A stretch of 64,000 nucleotides of DNA from assembly GCA_023101725.1 (NCBI GenBank), contig JALJCO010001162.1, positions 310,001 to 374,000 on the forward strand, written 5' to 3'. The position numbers and the translations under genes were made by a program. Below the pieces are notes generated by a model. That model did no database searches. It was not told where the DNA came from and worked only from the letters and a program-made list of their open reading frames with translations. This stretch comes from Atherinomorus stipes (taxonomy: Eukaryota > Chordata > Actinopteri > Atheriniformes > Atherinidae). This document shows positions 10,756-25,500 of this stretch, piece by piece; the stretch's first letter is position 1, and each line of letters opens with the position of its first letter.

Positions 10756-13700
10756 TAACATGGACATGAATTTCTGGCTTTGGAGAAAAAAAATTTTCCC
10801 CAAAGTTTGCTATTGCATGTATGTTTATTCAAAGGTAAGACTTCAAAATGCAGATTTAATTAATCCAAACCACTGCCACCACTTAAAGTTGCTAACTGCA
10901 GGCAAAAATGTTTAAAATGTAAAAAACTCAACATTAGGTATGAAAACAATTTTAAAAAGCAAAACCCAAAATGGACAAAAAAAAGATACAAATGAAAAAG
11001 ACACTCTGCTAGGTTTTGCTAAATGCTGTGTTATACTAAAGTCTGCTACGTTATATGCTTTCCAGCTAATGTGAAAGACTTTAAAGATGATCCAGACCTT
11101 CATGTATGACCGCAGTGTACCGCTAGATGGGAAGTGAGCAGGAACCAGCAGAAAAAGAGAATAGCCAGGGTACTAGCTATGAGATGAGTAAAGTTTACAT
11201 AAAAGCAAATTAATTACAGCAGGTGTAGAAACTCCTAACAAGCAAACATCACCTCCCACCACCTTACCCCAAGAAACTGTGGTCAATAGCAAAGACAAAA
11301 TTATTTTAAAAACAGCTCAAACTGGAGTAAATATTGGTGTGTTTTCTTCACTGGAGGCAATGTATGAGCAGGATGGGCTGAAATCTGAAATTGAACTTCA
11401 TGTCAAGACTGGCAAGTAAAAGATTTGCATTCTTAATGTTGTGGATATAACTCATGTAGCTACTCTACTTTGATTGGTATGAGTGAACTGCCCAAGAAAG
11501 GACAGCAACAAGTTAAAAACATCTTCTATACAAAAACAAGGTAGGATCCATATGTAGAAAATGCAGATTTGATGTAAGCTGTACACACATAAAAGATGTG
11601 TTATCGTGAAAGGTGTTAAACCGCAAATGTGATCATGAGCTTAAGCGTCCATCGCTGCTAAAACTATTAGGCCTAAAACACTAAAGCCACTCAACAGTCA
11701 ACAACGCATGCTGACTTCAACAAAACAAATGCAATTTGTTGCTTCTTCTCAGGATGGCACTGAGGATTAGATCAGCCTACGGGGAGATTTAAACCTGCTG
11801 CCGTTGCAACAAATAATCAGCAATGATTTTGGCTGAAGGTTGCCAGTAAAGGTAAAAAAAAAACAAACAAACAGCTGAATTGTAATACTGACGTGAACTG
11901 GATCTTCTCCAAGATGAAAACAGTCCAAGTTTGTCTTCTTCTTAGATGTTTGTGTTATTCCTGATGATTTTTGAGTTAAAATGGAAGGAACCAGTAATAA
12001 TTGTAATTTAAACTGATTTGTTGCTTTGTAGTTTGCAGGATAAAAAAAAAAGACTTGATTGATCAATTGAATCTTATGGAAGCATGCACCTTATCGGATA
12101 AAACTCCACTCCCTTGTGGTTGTATTTATTTTAAAGAACAAGGTTAAAAGATTCACCTGTTTATCATTATGTGCACATTTTTGTTGAATATTAGCAAGAA
12201 AACTGTTCAACACAAAATTATCATGAATTGTCACAATAAGTAAATAAATTCCAGAACTTCTTCCAGTTCCACTTGAGACTTCGTCTAAATTCATTCATGT
12301 TATCTTGGATGATGCTTATTTTGTGTCAGAGTTTATAAAGACTCCCTTCCAGGATTTACAAGATGCACAAGAATTGGACAAAAAGATGGACAACCTGAAA
12401 ACATAAAACCTTCATCTACGAGCTGCCAGCAGCAAAAAAAAAAGAAGATAAATCCAAAGAGTTTTACATAAGTGTTTTCTGTTGCCAATGAGAAGATTCG
12501 AGAAAATCCAGCAAATCCACTTTAATGAATGCATCCACGAGACTGAAGGCTTGTGAGACAGCAAAGCATTGCATAACTGTCTGAAACCATCAGACAGGAA
12601 TATATCCTTCACCTCGACAGCAAAGCATACAAGTAACATCACATCTAATTATCTTACAGGTATGTGTGCATATGTTGTATGAAATGACCAGGTTACATGT
12701 TGTAACACAAACAAGCTGCAATGTTGGTCAACACAAGAGAGACAGCATTTGATTTTTTTTCCAGTAAGTCATTCAGAATGCAACCTGAACAGGAAGAGAT
12801 CAGAGATCTTCTGCATCAAGTAAAAGATATAAATTAGTCACGTGTTTTCCACCGTGCGTTATGGAAGCAGTATGGAAAATGGATGCATTGTGTCCAAGAA
12901 ATTACAATTGTATTTGGGTTTTAGTCCATATTTGAGAAGACTTTTTAAAAGCGTAACCTGTTTAAACAATGAAACTGCTCTGATGTTGCTAAGCGTTAGA
13001 TCTCTGAATCCAGATAGTTCTATAAATAAAGCCAAATTAATCAAATACATAAAGTTATTGGAGAAGACAGAGACTCTCTGTACTTCCTGTCACTCTGTAC
13101 TGTCAGTTAATGAAAACATGAAGGCAAAGGAGCTATAAAAAGACATCCGTTTGGCTTTGAATAAAGAAAAAGAAAATCCAGACCGTCTGTCTGATCATGA
13201 AGAATAAAAAAAACCCAAACATCTAGAACTCTGAATAACCCAGAAACAACACTGAGGTAAGCAGCGGGTGAAATAGATAAAAGACAGCAGAGTGGGATAA
13301 AAATAAGACACCATTCATTTCTGTAAACTTTGGTTTCTACAGCTCACTCAAAGGGTTGCAGACGACTTGTGTGTGTGTCTCTGTGTGTTTGTGTGTAATC
13401 TATTTAGGATATGGAGATTACCATTAAATCGTCCGGCAGGGATTACACTCCCTTTCACCAAGCTGATTTACAGGCCACACTTGTAAATGGGGGTTAACAG
13501 CTTGTTATAAGACTCTGGATTGTGTGTGTGCACGCGCGTCCCACGTGTCAAGCTAATCTTCACTGCTCAGAGCGATGAGAGGGCCAAATAAAGGCAGCCG
13601 GCACGGTGAACGACACCGAAACAAAGACGCAACGAGAGGTGGGAGGAGAGAGGGAGGGCACAACAAAGGAAAACAGAGAAACTGTTGGATGCACTCGGCG

Positions 13701-16700
13701 AAGAAGAAGAAGAGGAGGTACGTCATGTTTCTGCTGCATGAGGTCACATCAACAACTCTGCAGCGCGTCAGTGCAAATCACACGTAGCCTAAAGCTCACG
13801 CTGAAGAAAACATTTCTCTGATGAGAAAGAGGTAAAAGGTGCAGAGCAATGTCAAATGCAATCTGCACAACAAGGACTGTAACTCTACAGGTCACTTTCT
13901 GGAGATGGAAAACACAAGGATGAAAGCAAAAACACAACAATGCAGAAAGAATGAGGTTATTTCACAGCAACTGGCTAGAAAGTTAGAAGATGTTTGTCAA
14001 AAACATGATGAGAACAAAGGAGCACAATGCCACAAAAAAGAAAAACAAGACTTTAAAAAGCATAATATTTCTATAAAAGTGTAACTTTATCTCAGAAAAC
14101 ATAACAAAAACAACAGAAAATAGGAAAACATGTAACAGAACAACAAAAAACTTCAAAAAAAGAAACAAAACAACGAAACAAACACAACAATAAAAGCAAA
14201 ACCAAACACAAAATTTAACATTTCTTAAAGTTTCGTGTTTTTAAATTTAATTGTTTGGTTTTGTTTTTTGTCTCCTGAAACTTTCTTTTTGGCTGTTGTT
14301 CTGCTATTTGACATGATATTTGATTTGATTTCTTGCTGAAACTACTTGTGATCCGTCTCTAAACTTAACAAATGAAAGACATTACAATAGAATCCATTTT
14401 CAAAAGTTTTCTTCCAAAAGGACATCAGAGCTTTAGCTAAATATCATTTATTTGATGATCTTCTGTTTTTATTGGCAAGCTAAAAATAGTTTTTCCACAA
14501 CCTATAAACAGATTGGTTGAATTTGACATATCTGATTTGATATGTGTCTGAAATTAACTAAGATTTTTAACCAATGTTTGGCCACTTTGACCAAAATATT
14601 GATTATCGAACACATAACTATCAACCAGATAGGTTGAATTCAACCAACCTATTCTCATAGTGCACGTGACCACAATAGAATAGATTTAAATTTAGCATTC
14701 AAACGTTGCCATATTCATCTTTCTGCAGCCGGACGGGACCGTGTTATAACAAGCAGAAATCCCTCCATGAAAGCTGTTTGAACTGAAGTCTTTTTGTTCC
14801 ACTTTTCCCTCCAGTTATCCCATCAGCACTCATCAGGTGATTAAAATCAAGCAAAGAAGAACAAAATGTTTTTTTTTTTTTTTAAAAAGTTTCATTTCAT
14901 TTCATGAGAGAACTTGTTGCTTCTGTAATGGCTGTTATTTCTGCAAAAACAGACATTTGATCTTGTTTTCGAGGTGGCAAGAACATGAAGAAAGTTTGTT
15001 TTCTGGCTCGGTTACTTCACACTCATCCAGTGGGCAGGTTTTTATGTGAGGCAGTGTCCGTGTCTTCATATGTCATGTGTGTTTCATATGTTTTTGTGTC
15101 TCCTAAATATCCTTTTAATTTGCTTTTTTTTTTTTAAACCAGTGGAAAAGCAGAAGTTAGCAACTTTTCATTTCGAACCTCTTACATTAACCACGCCCCT
15201 CCAATTTCAGACCAATCAAACAGTAGTTCTCAGATGCTTAGCATCAGTCAGAAATTCTGCGCTTAAAGGGGCTTTTGCACCACTGGATGACTTCTTCCAT
15301 CACATACAGTCTAACTGGCAACGTAAGAGCCAACTGTCAGCCCAGTCTGTCAGGAGCCATTTGGTTCTGTTTACTCACATTTGTACATTTTCCAGCAACA
15401 ACAAAGGAAAATCTGTTTGTCCTGTACAGTGTGTACTTGATCATGAACAGATCCTGCTGTTTCCGTTTTTCAGTTGAGAGGGTGGGTCGTTTTTTTTGTG
15501 TGTGTTAAGATTGGCCGAAGCACCAAAAACAAAGAAACAAACAAAAAAAGAACTCTTCTATTCTGAGTCACATAAAACCTCCAAACTACTTCTCACTGCA
15601 GCTTTTCCTGCACTTTGAAAAAAAAAAAGATAACAGGGAGAGAGTGCAGAAGATGTGCTGATGTGTATCAGAGGCAGAGTCAACAACAGTGTTGACCCGT
15701 CGTGATACTGCTCGCTGAAGTGTTTACAGATCAAAGACGAGCGGACACACTTGAACCGAGTGGAAAAGCCTTCGATTACAGCTGAGCTGGAAATCTGAGT
15801 GAATTCATTTAAATTATGGTGTTATAGTATATCTTATTAAAATGCACATCTGGTCTCACATCTGTGTCCTAACTCAGACCAGGGCTTCATTCCACAGCAT
15901 CACCTGGCAGACACATGCTGCTGCTAGCAGCTTGATACCAGAGGAAAACAGACGTTCCACCCGGTTTCACACACTGGGCTGCACACAGATTAAAAAGAAA
16001 GAAAGAAAAAGACTTTAAAGAGATTTGATGCCAATAAGTGATGCAACAAAATGGCTTTTTCTTGGGAATAGTTCACTGAGGTTACAAAATCAGCTCTGCA
16101 ATACACACACACACACACAAACACAGAACAGTCCAGTCATGTAAAAAAAATCATTTTGGATACAGGTACTATAACAGACATCATTTTGATTTTGAGGCGT
16201 ATACAGTATTTTATGTAAATAATGAAAAAAAGGAAAGTGACCTACTCACTGTCTGTGCTTACAATCAACCTCACTGTGGTGTACCATTATACAATATGCT
16301 AATAAATGACATTTTACCAAATTAACTTCGACATCAGACAGATGGTGTCTCTGTTAGCGACTCAGGGGGTATAATGTAAACTATCCATGAACGAGGCTTC
16401 ATACTGCTGATAAGAAAACAAGTTATTCCCTTTAATGGTTTCCCTGTTTGTTTGTTTTTTAGACAAGTGGTAAAAACCTGAAAAATTCCCTAGTTTTTGT
16501 TATTTTTTTGTATCATGTAAATCAGATACAAAAAATGGTAAAATACTGTTCAAGTTTTGTAAGATATTCTATAGATATAGACTTTAACAGTAAAAAAAAC
16601 CAAAACAACAAAAACCTCACTACAATACAAAAGAACGTTTTTCGGGGGAAGGGGTCTACTTTTAAGATACAGTAATAATAATAATAATAAAAAACAGACA

Positions 16701-18985
16701 CACACACACTGCTTGAGGAGCAACAGTGATCATAAATAAATGCATAACGAATGAAGTCATCACTTATACACGCACACTTGCTCAAAGCATCCTGCATTTC
16801 ACGTACACACACACACACACACACACGCAGTCACGCATGCTCACACTCCACAATGACCTCATCCACCACTTTACCCCCCCCCCCCATCCCATCCCATCTC
16901 AAACACATACACACTCTAACACACAAAGAAAGGGTCAATCCATTAAGACAAAACTGCAGCTGATCCCTTCCTTTATGTTCCACTCATTTCACTTCATTGT
17001 CTGCAATAGACTGATGTAAATATATCAGAGAAGCCATTAGTTGATCAGGATTAGTAATTGAGTTATGGCAGTCTGCACCATAACATCTAATCTCTCACAC
17101 ACTGTAGTTTAAAACACACAGTGTGTTTGAGTCTCTTTGCATTGCTCAGATTTAAGCTTTACCGTATTAGAAACCGTTCTTCTAAAACGTTAAAAGAGTT
17201 AAGAAATATAGATTTAATGATCTAAATGCATCGCAAGATTAAAAAGAAAAAAAAAAACATTTTTATGATACTAAATAATTTATGGGACGTCAACTGTTAT
17301 GACTTCAAGAGGCTCAGACATGCTGAACAGATTTGATTAAAACTTGTCCCAAAGCACATAAATTAACTAAATCAGCTAAAAGTGCACAATAACGCCACAG
17401 CAAACGCCATCTACCAAACTCAAATCTTTATTTCCTTGACGTTTTATTTGTTCCTCAGGTTAATTGGAACTACTTGACAAAAGCTATTTAATAGGGGAAG
17501 ATAAAGACTTGTTTTTAAACTCTTTTTTGTTGGTCTTGTTAACAATGCTCTCCCATTTTCTTACTTTTTCTTTTGTTTGTAATCATCTCTGTAAGCTAGC
17601 CCATCCGCAGGTATTTGATGAGATAACGCTGTTTAAAAAAGCCTTAAAATACAGTACATTAAAATGTGCTTTGAACCGTCTTTTAATCGCACACCTAAAT
17701 TAAAACAGCTCAGTCAAATAAATATCATACAGACACAAAAGGGTGACAAAAGATGGTGAAAGATGGTTATTTATTATTTTTACTGGGATCAAACCCATTG
17801 AATACATCCTCTAAGCTCGGTATGGAAGCATTTTCTATTTGTATTCAGAGTGGAAGAACTGATAAACCAAAAAGATCAATAGCAACAAGATAAACCTGAG
17901 TACATAACAACACTTGTTTGTGCTGCAGTATTAATTCACACAATGAGCATTTTTTATTGACTATTAAACTATTGACTACTGTCTCGAGCTTTAACGTGTA
18001 TTCCATTAAGTTATTAGGGCAGAGCAGTAAAAAGAAAAGCCTTGTAACAAATTACTTGGTGGTAATTAATATATCAGAATGTGGGCTATTAATGTTGGAG
18101 TCACATCATAAATCACGTCATATTCCAGCAGCTGCTCTCCAGTGTTATTGTGGGTTTATGTGCAGATAAGATGATGTGTGTGTGACATATTTACTTTGGT
18201 GAGCTACAGTACATGTAGAAGAGTGTGTGTGTGACCCCAGGGAAGCAACTGCAGTCATCACATCTCTTTTCTCTTTTCTTTTTTTTTTTTAGATTACACA
18301 CCAGGGTGTCCCTCTCTGGCTTGTGTACCTCCAGAGGTTTTTGTATTTTGAGGAGGTCACTGATCTCATCGGCCTTGCTGGGAAGCAAAGTGGGTGGGTA
18401 CATGACTCATACAGGCCTGAGAGTGAGTGTATTTGCAGATGAAACCCTTTCTGTATTAAAAAGTCTTGGGGGTAAAAGAGGAACACTCTCTTCCCCCACA
18501 AATTTCTGTTAGTTCATCCTTAAATAATTTAGATGGCTTCCTTCTCTTTTCACACACTCAAACCTACTGTACATCAACACTGGCATCTACAAGAGAATGG
18601 AAACTGAGGCCATATGCTCACGAACATGCAAAAACCTCAGGATGCCTCTTTGTGCTTGAAGTCTCGGCTACTCAACTTTAGACCTGTTAGTCGGATTATT
18701 TTTTTCCACCTAACAGACAACAGCCAACACTTGCACTTAAAAAGCTGATCAGAGGCAGGTAACTTTGTTGTTTCTATGGAAACTGCAGTTGTATAGACAC
18801 TGGGGCCTAGATGCCATCAGCGGCCCTTGAAGGGAGAAAAAAAAAATGAACGAAGAAAAAAAAGAAGCAGCTGTCCCTCAGGGTTAGGAAAGGATAAAAA
18901 GTACTTTCCATTGCCAAACTTCTCAGTATATTTTGTGTCTGAGGTGCATGCCCTCCGTGCTCACCATTCTACCATGTTTTTAATA
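10756..18985. other. Long unique non-coding stretch
   Basis: Eight kilobases without a gene or clear transposon. An imperfect hairpin lies at 14197-14270 (AAAACCAAACA paired with TGTTTGGTTTT). A moderately GC-rich, purine-rich patch covers 13560-13740. Simple repeats at 16.1-16.9 kb are listed separately. Position 18041-18180, with several ATTA/TAAT motifs, could be a conserved element, but nothing shows this directly. Many short frames overlap on both strands, which argues against exons. Confidence 0.5.
16677..16884. repeat. ATA, CA and C simple repeats
   Basis: A short ATA run (about 16674-16690) and a CA run (16696-16710) are followed by a longer CA microsatellite (16805-16827) and a C-run at about 16874-16884. 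No unit longer than three bases. Confidence 0.85.
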
Positions 18986-19157
18986 TTAAAGGCAGGGTGG
19001 ATGATGTTTTCCAGGAGCATTTTTTACTATATTGCTTAAAGTCGTCTTCACACCCCGACTGCAGCCAATTAATTATCCATCCATGTCCATCAAACTCGAC
19101 TGCTGTTTGTCCCCCTCCCACCCTCCCTCGCGCGCGAGCTTGCAACTCGCCGTGAGC

Positions 19158-19539
<382 letters not shown>

Positions 19540-20274
19540 ACAGTGCAGACAAACGTAGCTGCTCGCTTATCTATGCTGCTGTTTGCTCTTAAAAAAAAAC
19601 AAAACAATGTGGATCAAGTCAAGGAGGTGTTGGGGTTTGTAATGAGGATGTTTTACGCCACAGAAGAAGTTGGAGGTAAGATAATTATCACTTTTAGGAA
19701 ATGTGGTTCCTCTGCTGTTTATTGGGAAGCTAACAAGCTAGCCACTCGGCTGTTGGTTATGGAACATTTTTATTTAACGCTATATTTGAAAAAAAATAAT
19801 ACCTCCACAAGCTGTTTAGAGGGGTGAAGAATGAAAGTACAGCATTTCCATAAAACAATTATATTTAGCCTGAAAATAAATATAAAATCAATTTTAATGG
19901 GTTCGACAATGGTGTTATGTTTACATCTACAGGCCAATACACGCCGCCATTGCAGGTTGCCAAATACCCTCTCTATGTTGTCATGGTATGTTCAGCACAG
20001 CTAAGCTGGCACTGGGAAAAATGGTGGAATTGGCAAGCCAAGCTGCTGCTTCAGAGCCCCACAAATGTCGTTCTCAATCTCAGAAGAGGAATGACCCAAG
20101 AAGAGAAAATCTAGAGTAAATTTAGATGGAGACTTCACTGGATGGACCCATATAAAAATCCAACACGGCATCAAAATAGTGACATGGTGTTGCTATTGTG
20201 TCTGTTTTCCTTATCCAAGCTTTAAATGCACAAAAAATTCTGAAATCCAAACAAATCTGCCATTGTCTGATGTG

Positions 20275-20362
20275 TTTCAATGGCCGCCCACACAGAGAAT
20301 GGAGGTGGAAATGCTTTCTGATTGGCTCATCGCTATTAGGGTGGGACTAGGCCATAGGCCAA
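20275..20362 (+). repeat. Fragment of THAP-linked element end
   Basis: GATTGGCTCATCGCTATTAG and the following GGCCATAGGCCAAT match the right end of the element at 46717-47619 (GATTGGCTCATCGCGTTTGG then GCCATAGGTCAATT). The preceding bases with GTTTCAATGG also correspond. This is a solitary, diverged end. Confidence 0.55.
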
Positions 20363-20497
20363 TGGCTACAGGCCTCTCTTTTGGGAATGCCTTAGCTTGA
20401 GCAGACCAGTAAATTACCGTTAGCCTACATGGTGACCGCAGTTCTCTCGAGTGGCTGTCTGTGCGCACGAACATGCACTTGTGTTTAGGGTCAGGGT

Positions 20498-21138
20498 TAG
20501 GGTTGCCACTTAGAAAAAAAATAAGGGCACCTCCAAGCTATGGGGCCCGACCACCACGGGGATATGTACGGTGGCTCTAAGAGGGTATGCTTTATTTTGC
20601 ACAGTGTTTTAGGAAAGGAGTGATAATAAAACAATTGGGGACTTAAAGCTTGAAATGCTGCAATGAAACATTGTTTAAGCAACACTGTTGATAAAGTGCT
20701 GTTATTTGTCTATATGCTGTAATTCATCCATCCTATTTAAAATAAAATGAGGAAAAAATATATAAAATGTGCATAAGAAAAATTAGTTATTAATTATAAT
20801 AAATATTATGGGTGTCTGCAATATAATGGAGCACAGAGCAAGGAGTGTTTGTGTGGAGTGTGAAAATTAATTAAAATATGCTAGTAAATATGAGACTGAA
20901 TGTATGTTAAAGTGTCTGTTGTGAGCTCTGTGTGTCGATTGTGGTCACGTGTCCATGTCTTAGAGTGGGATGACAGATTATTAATTTTTTGCTGCTAGCT
21001 GAAAGAAAGGGTCAGAAGATAACCACAAGAAAAGAATTGTGTTGTGAAAGGCATGTGTTAAAATAAATGAAAGAATAAGAAAGTGTAAGTTTTGTTTATG
21101 TAGGAAATATATTGAATGATTAGGTATAATAAACACAC

Positions 21139-21169
<31 letters not shown>

Positions 21170-21877
21170 AAGAAAAATAAATTTAATTTATATTAATTTT
21201 CTATAAATGTTATTTCTGTGATTTTTGTTTAAATAACATATAAATTTATTTTGGTCTATATGGTTTGTTAAATGATTTCTAAATTTAAAAAGCACCCTAA
21301 AAATAATAAACTACCCCCTCTCTCCTTGCTTCTGGAAAAAGATAAAATGCTGTTGATGTGACGTATGCTGATGTTAGGAGATGAGGAGATGAAGATGGGA
21401 CCTCACGTGGTGTTCGCGGTTCACGTGTCTGTGTTGCTTTTCTGATGCGTGATGATGTCTGATGTCAGACAATCCCCGCGCGCCACTGAAAACACTCCCC
21501 ACATACGTATTTACAGTTTCTCTCTCTCTCCCTGCGCTGTCCCCCAAGGACGGGCTGTTCCCTCAGGTGTTTTTTTGAGCGTTCGCTTTGAGAGATGCTG
21601 GAGTTAGGTGTGGACGTTTTAAAAGGGGGGGCGAGGGCGCGTGACGCGCACACGAGGGCAGGCAGCAGGAGAGATGCAGGACTGGAGGATCTGCGATGTC
21701 CGTGGTTTTGGTGGCTTTAAAATTTGTGTTTTATTTGCTCATTTTCTAAATTTATGTTTATATATGTGTGAAGAATGAGTTGAAATTATGGAAATAGGAA
21801 ATGGGTGTTTGACAATACGGGCGAAGTTTTGTCAATTAAAGGACGATTCCGTATTTTACGGACGGGTGGCAACCCTA
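20498..21877. mobile_element. Non-autonomous hAT element
   Basis: TAGGGTTGCCAC at 20498-20509 is repeated inverted as GTGGCAACCCTA at 21866-21877. The 8 bp outside each end are identical, GTCAGGGT at 20490-20497 and 21878-21885. An 8-bp target duplication with TAGGG/CAGGG-type ends is the hAT signature. The 1380-bp interior has no transposase and includes a TA microsatellite (21143-21169) and a GC-richer stretch at 21390-21690, so it was probably mobilised in trans. The preserved target duplication suggests a recent insertion. The left target lies in a telomere-like TTAGGG-type stretch. Confidence 0.85.
21143..21169. repeat. AT dinucleotide microsatellite
   Basis: About 13 uninterrupted AT units inside the hAT element. 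Confidence 0.9.
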
Positions 21878-22193
21878 GTCAGGGTGGGAGTACAAAAAAG
21901 TGATCTACTACTGTGATACTACGCTACAGAGTGTAGAAGAATGGGACACGTGACACTCCTGTGTGTCAGTTACTCATGCTAACAGCTATATGTTTGTCCA
22001 CTGATGATGTTCAGCCAAAAGATCTCACTTTGAATCGAACTTTGTTTGCTTTCATGAAAAAACAAAGCGTGTTTGGCTTCACTCATTAAGCTTATCGGTG
22101 GTTTGAGACCTCTGCTGAGTCACAGCCTCTATCACTCTGTGTGGTCTGTGGTCGATTACAGCAGCGAGCTTTGCTGCTTGAAACTGTTTTTGA

Positions 22194-22586
22194 CAGGGGT
22201 GTGTAAAAATATCCATGAATCGAGGCATCGCAATATTTACCCGTGCAGTTCAAAATTGATTCAGCAAATCCTCTGAATCAAATCACTTCCTGACGTGGGG
22301 GGTGCTGTGCATGCTATTCACGATGTATGGACAGAGGCTGCGTTAGATCATACAACAACAAAATGGCAACTTTTTTATATTCAGATTTTTTTCATTACTT
22401 AAAAATATGAGGTGACATACGGTCATACATACGTTCACATGAGCATGAAAATAAATATTTCAAAATTGACAGAGTTCCTCCATACTGAATTGATATTGAA
22501 GCATTTAATATAATATTGAATCAAAATGCAACCCAAAAATTTTGAATCAAATTGAATCATGAGGTTCTCAACAATACCAGCCCTAG
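22194..22586. mobile_element. Probable hAT-like MITE
   Basis: Left end CAGGGGTGTG, right end inverted CTAGGGCTGG. The interior near both ends holds GAATCGAGGC and TTGAATCAAATT motifs of the kind found in common fish hAT MITEs. Flanks TTTTTGAC and TTTCTAAC agree at 6 of 8 positions, compatible with a decayed 8-bp duplication. No coding sequence. Confidence 0.5.
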
Positions 22587-25500
22587 TTTCTAACTGGTGA
22601 GGCAAAGACATCAGGAGAGTAACTTTACCACAAAACACACAAACACCCAGCTACAATGCAGGAATCCCAGCTAAGGAACAGACTTAAAGCTAAAAAAAAC
22701 AAGCAGCCATGACTTTGTTTAGATAAAAAATAGCTAAATTAACACTGACTGAGCATGTTTAGCTAGAAATGCTGAAATAGTTGAGCCTGTTAAGGTGGAA
22801 TAGCCAATAAACACATCAGCATCAGACATATTGACTAGCCTGATTGGCCAAATCACTCTAGACAATAGAGTCATCTAATTTAGGACTTAGTAATATGCCG
22901 CTTATTTAATTTGTCCATGAAACATTCAGATTTTTTTCCCCTTCACTCAACGTGGCCTGTTTTTTCCCAACGTTTTCTAGACTAACTACATAGATTTCAG
23001 AACGATACAGATCATTACATACACCTGATTCCTGCAGCTGTCATCTGGATATGTTAATAATTACATTGTCATGTCAGTGTTAGTGTCAGCTTCCAGGTCT
23101 CAGAACAAACTCACACTGGTCCCAGTACGTCACGCTGAAAGTCTGTTCTTCCACACTTCACTCGTTTCATGCTAGACAGAGTTGTGGAGGACCAGAGCTT
23201 CTGCAAGGAAACCAGAGCATCTGGAGAAAACGTACACAGCAAATTCACACAGAAAAGCTCTTTTCTCTAAACTTTTCTCAAGTGTCCCCACTCGAGCCTC
23301 AGATTAATGAAACACTGGTCCTTCCAATCACAAAAGATCCTTTGGGCTCTTCTCATTGTCTGGAAAGTGGATTTTTTTTTTTTTTCATCAAGAAGCTTCA
23401 CATCTTACAATAAGGTTTACCTGAACCAGGTTCCTTTTACGCTTTGATGAAGTCATGAGGTTTTGTCAGCTGTCGTGTCTGGACAGGACCTTGGTGGTTT
23501 TTATGGTGCTGTCATATCTATCATGACCTGCACAGGCTGGCCTCACTGTCTGTCTTCACTGTTTTCTCCTCTAAGAATAAAACCAGCTTTTAAAAGGGTA
23601 ACTGATCAAGACAAAGCAAAAGTACATGATGAATTTTATGAAATTTGAACTCAACCCCTCCGGTTTTATTTATTTGTGGGGCCAAATTCTTCTTTTCTCT
23701 TAGAGATCTGGGAACAGTGGTTATGTATCCAATAAAAGTGCCCCTAATGCTTCGCCTGACGGCCTAGTTGTCCATCACAACTTTATTCCCACAAGAAAAG
23801 TTCCACTTTACCCCCAACTATCAGAGTGTAGGGCCAAAGGAAGGAACTGGGATTGGGCTTCTGTCCAGAGGTGAAACAAGGTCTGAAGCTGTTAAAATTT
23901 TGCTGCTGATCTGGATCTCTTCTTTTCAAAAACTCCGGAAACAAAACATTGGCATTTATAAAGGATGTGCTCCCAAAGTGACTCACCACATATTCATGTT
24001 TATTCATCATTAGCCTTCAAACATACGAGCTGCTCAACTCACAACTTTCTGCCTCAAACATATTTATGTGTCATTCCTTCAGTTTCCATATTTGAAAGAA
24101 AGTTTGGTTGAAAGGTCTCTTCAATGTTTAAAGTTAATAGTTAAATAGATATTTAACTACAAGATATTTTTAAGGAGAAAACTGCTTTTAAATATTTTTG
24201 ATTTACAGAGTTGCTCAACCCACAAACAGCTCAGTATGTGTTCTGTTTCTATATCTGCTCCAACAGTGAAGCTGCCACCTCTTATAAAGTACTGTTTATT
24301 TAACTGTTTCATTCTTATGTTACCATACCAAAAATGCAGAAATGGTGAGTGGCTGTGGGGCCTGAGTGCAGCAGCCCAGGAGGCCTGCTCGGGAAGCGTC
24401 ATATTTATTTTTAATCCTTGCATTTTCTTTGTGCTGTCACGCAGCCACAAAAACAATAGACACAGAAGGCTGATAGAGACACCTGCACTGTTTGATCAGA
24501 TGCGCGATGGATTTTTAAGCTGCAAAAACCAAGCAGCGTTTCCAGCTGTCTGAAATAGTTTATCCATTTATCAAGAGACATGAGCTTCGCTGCACCGGGT
24601 TGGTGCCAACTAAAAATAGAGGTAGAACAGATGCACCCATTCCTCACTCGCTCCCTCTGCTTTTATAAAACAACAGAACTCCTCTTGACACAACTACATC
24701 CTTTTCAAATTAACTAAGTCGCACGCCTTCCATTTATCTGTCATTTTCTAAGACGTACATCAACTTTCCCTGATTTGTCCCCGTACCCGTCCACACACAC
24801 ACATACAGTACACACTGAATGGGAACACATCTATCCGCACACACACACTGCAGCACTTGTCTATTCCCTCTGGTATTCCTGGCAACATTGTGGATTAAAA
24901 TAGCTGGCGACCCACATATCCCTGTATAGCAAGCACGATACTGTTGGACCAGACAACAAAAGCCATTTGTCCACCGAAAACCAAACAGCTGGCCTGGTTT
25001 AGAACTTCCAATTATGACAAATATTAGACACAGACGATCAATAGTTCTTTCAGCTGAATAAATAATAACAGACGTTTGGACTTTAGCAGAAAAGTTATCC
25101 TAGAAAACATTCAGTGACAATAACAAAGGGAGGGGGGAAACTTTTTTATTAAGTTTGAAGCAGCGATCCAATCGAATGTGATGTGATTAGTGTCTCAGAT
25201 GCTTCACCTTGTTGGCTTTCCAGGTTTTTTATGTTCAGTTTGTCTCTTCTGGTCAGATCATGGATCTGACCTGTGAGATCAGAAGGAACATTATTTGACA
25301 TACAAACAAGCAAAAGTCTCGATCCTCCCCAGATTTATAAGATTTAGTTCCAAGAAGCTACACTTTCTTGTTGTCTTTGAAAGTGCTTTTGATCAATACT
25401 TTGGGCTTTCTGAAACTTCTCTGTAGGATATTATATGTGTTTTCATACAACACTTGCCTCAAAATGGTATCTTCAGGCAGTTTTTGACTGTCTTTCACAA

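Noticed and set aside
15046..15508. 143-codon plus-strand frame with hydrophobic start
   Set aside because: Low-complexity FFF run from a T-tract, overlapping alternative frame, no domain recognised.
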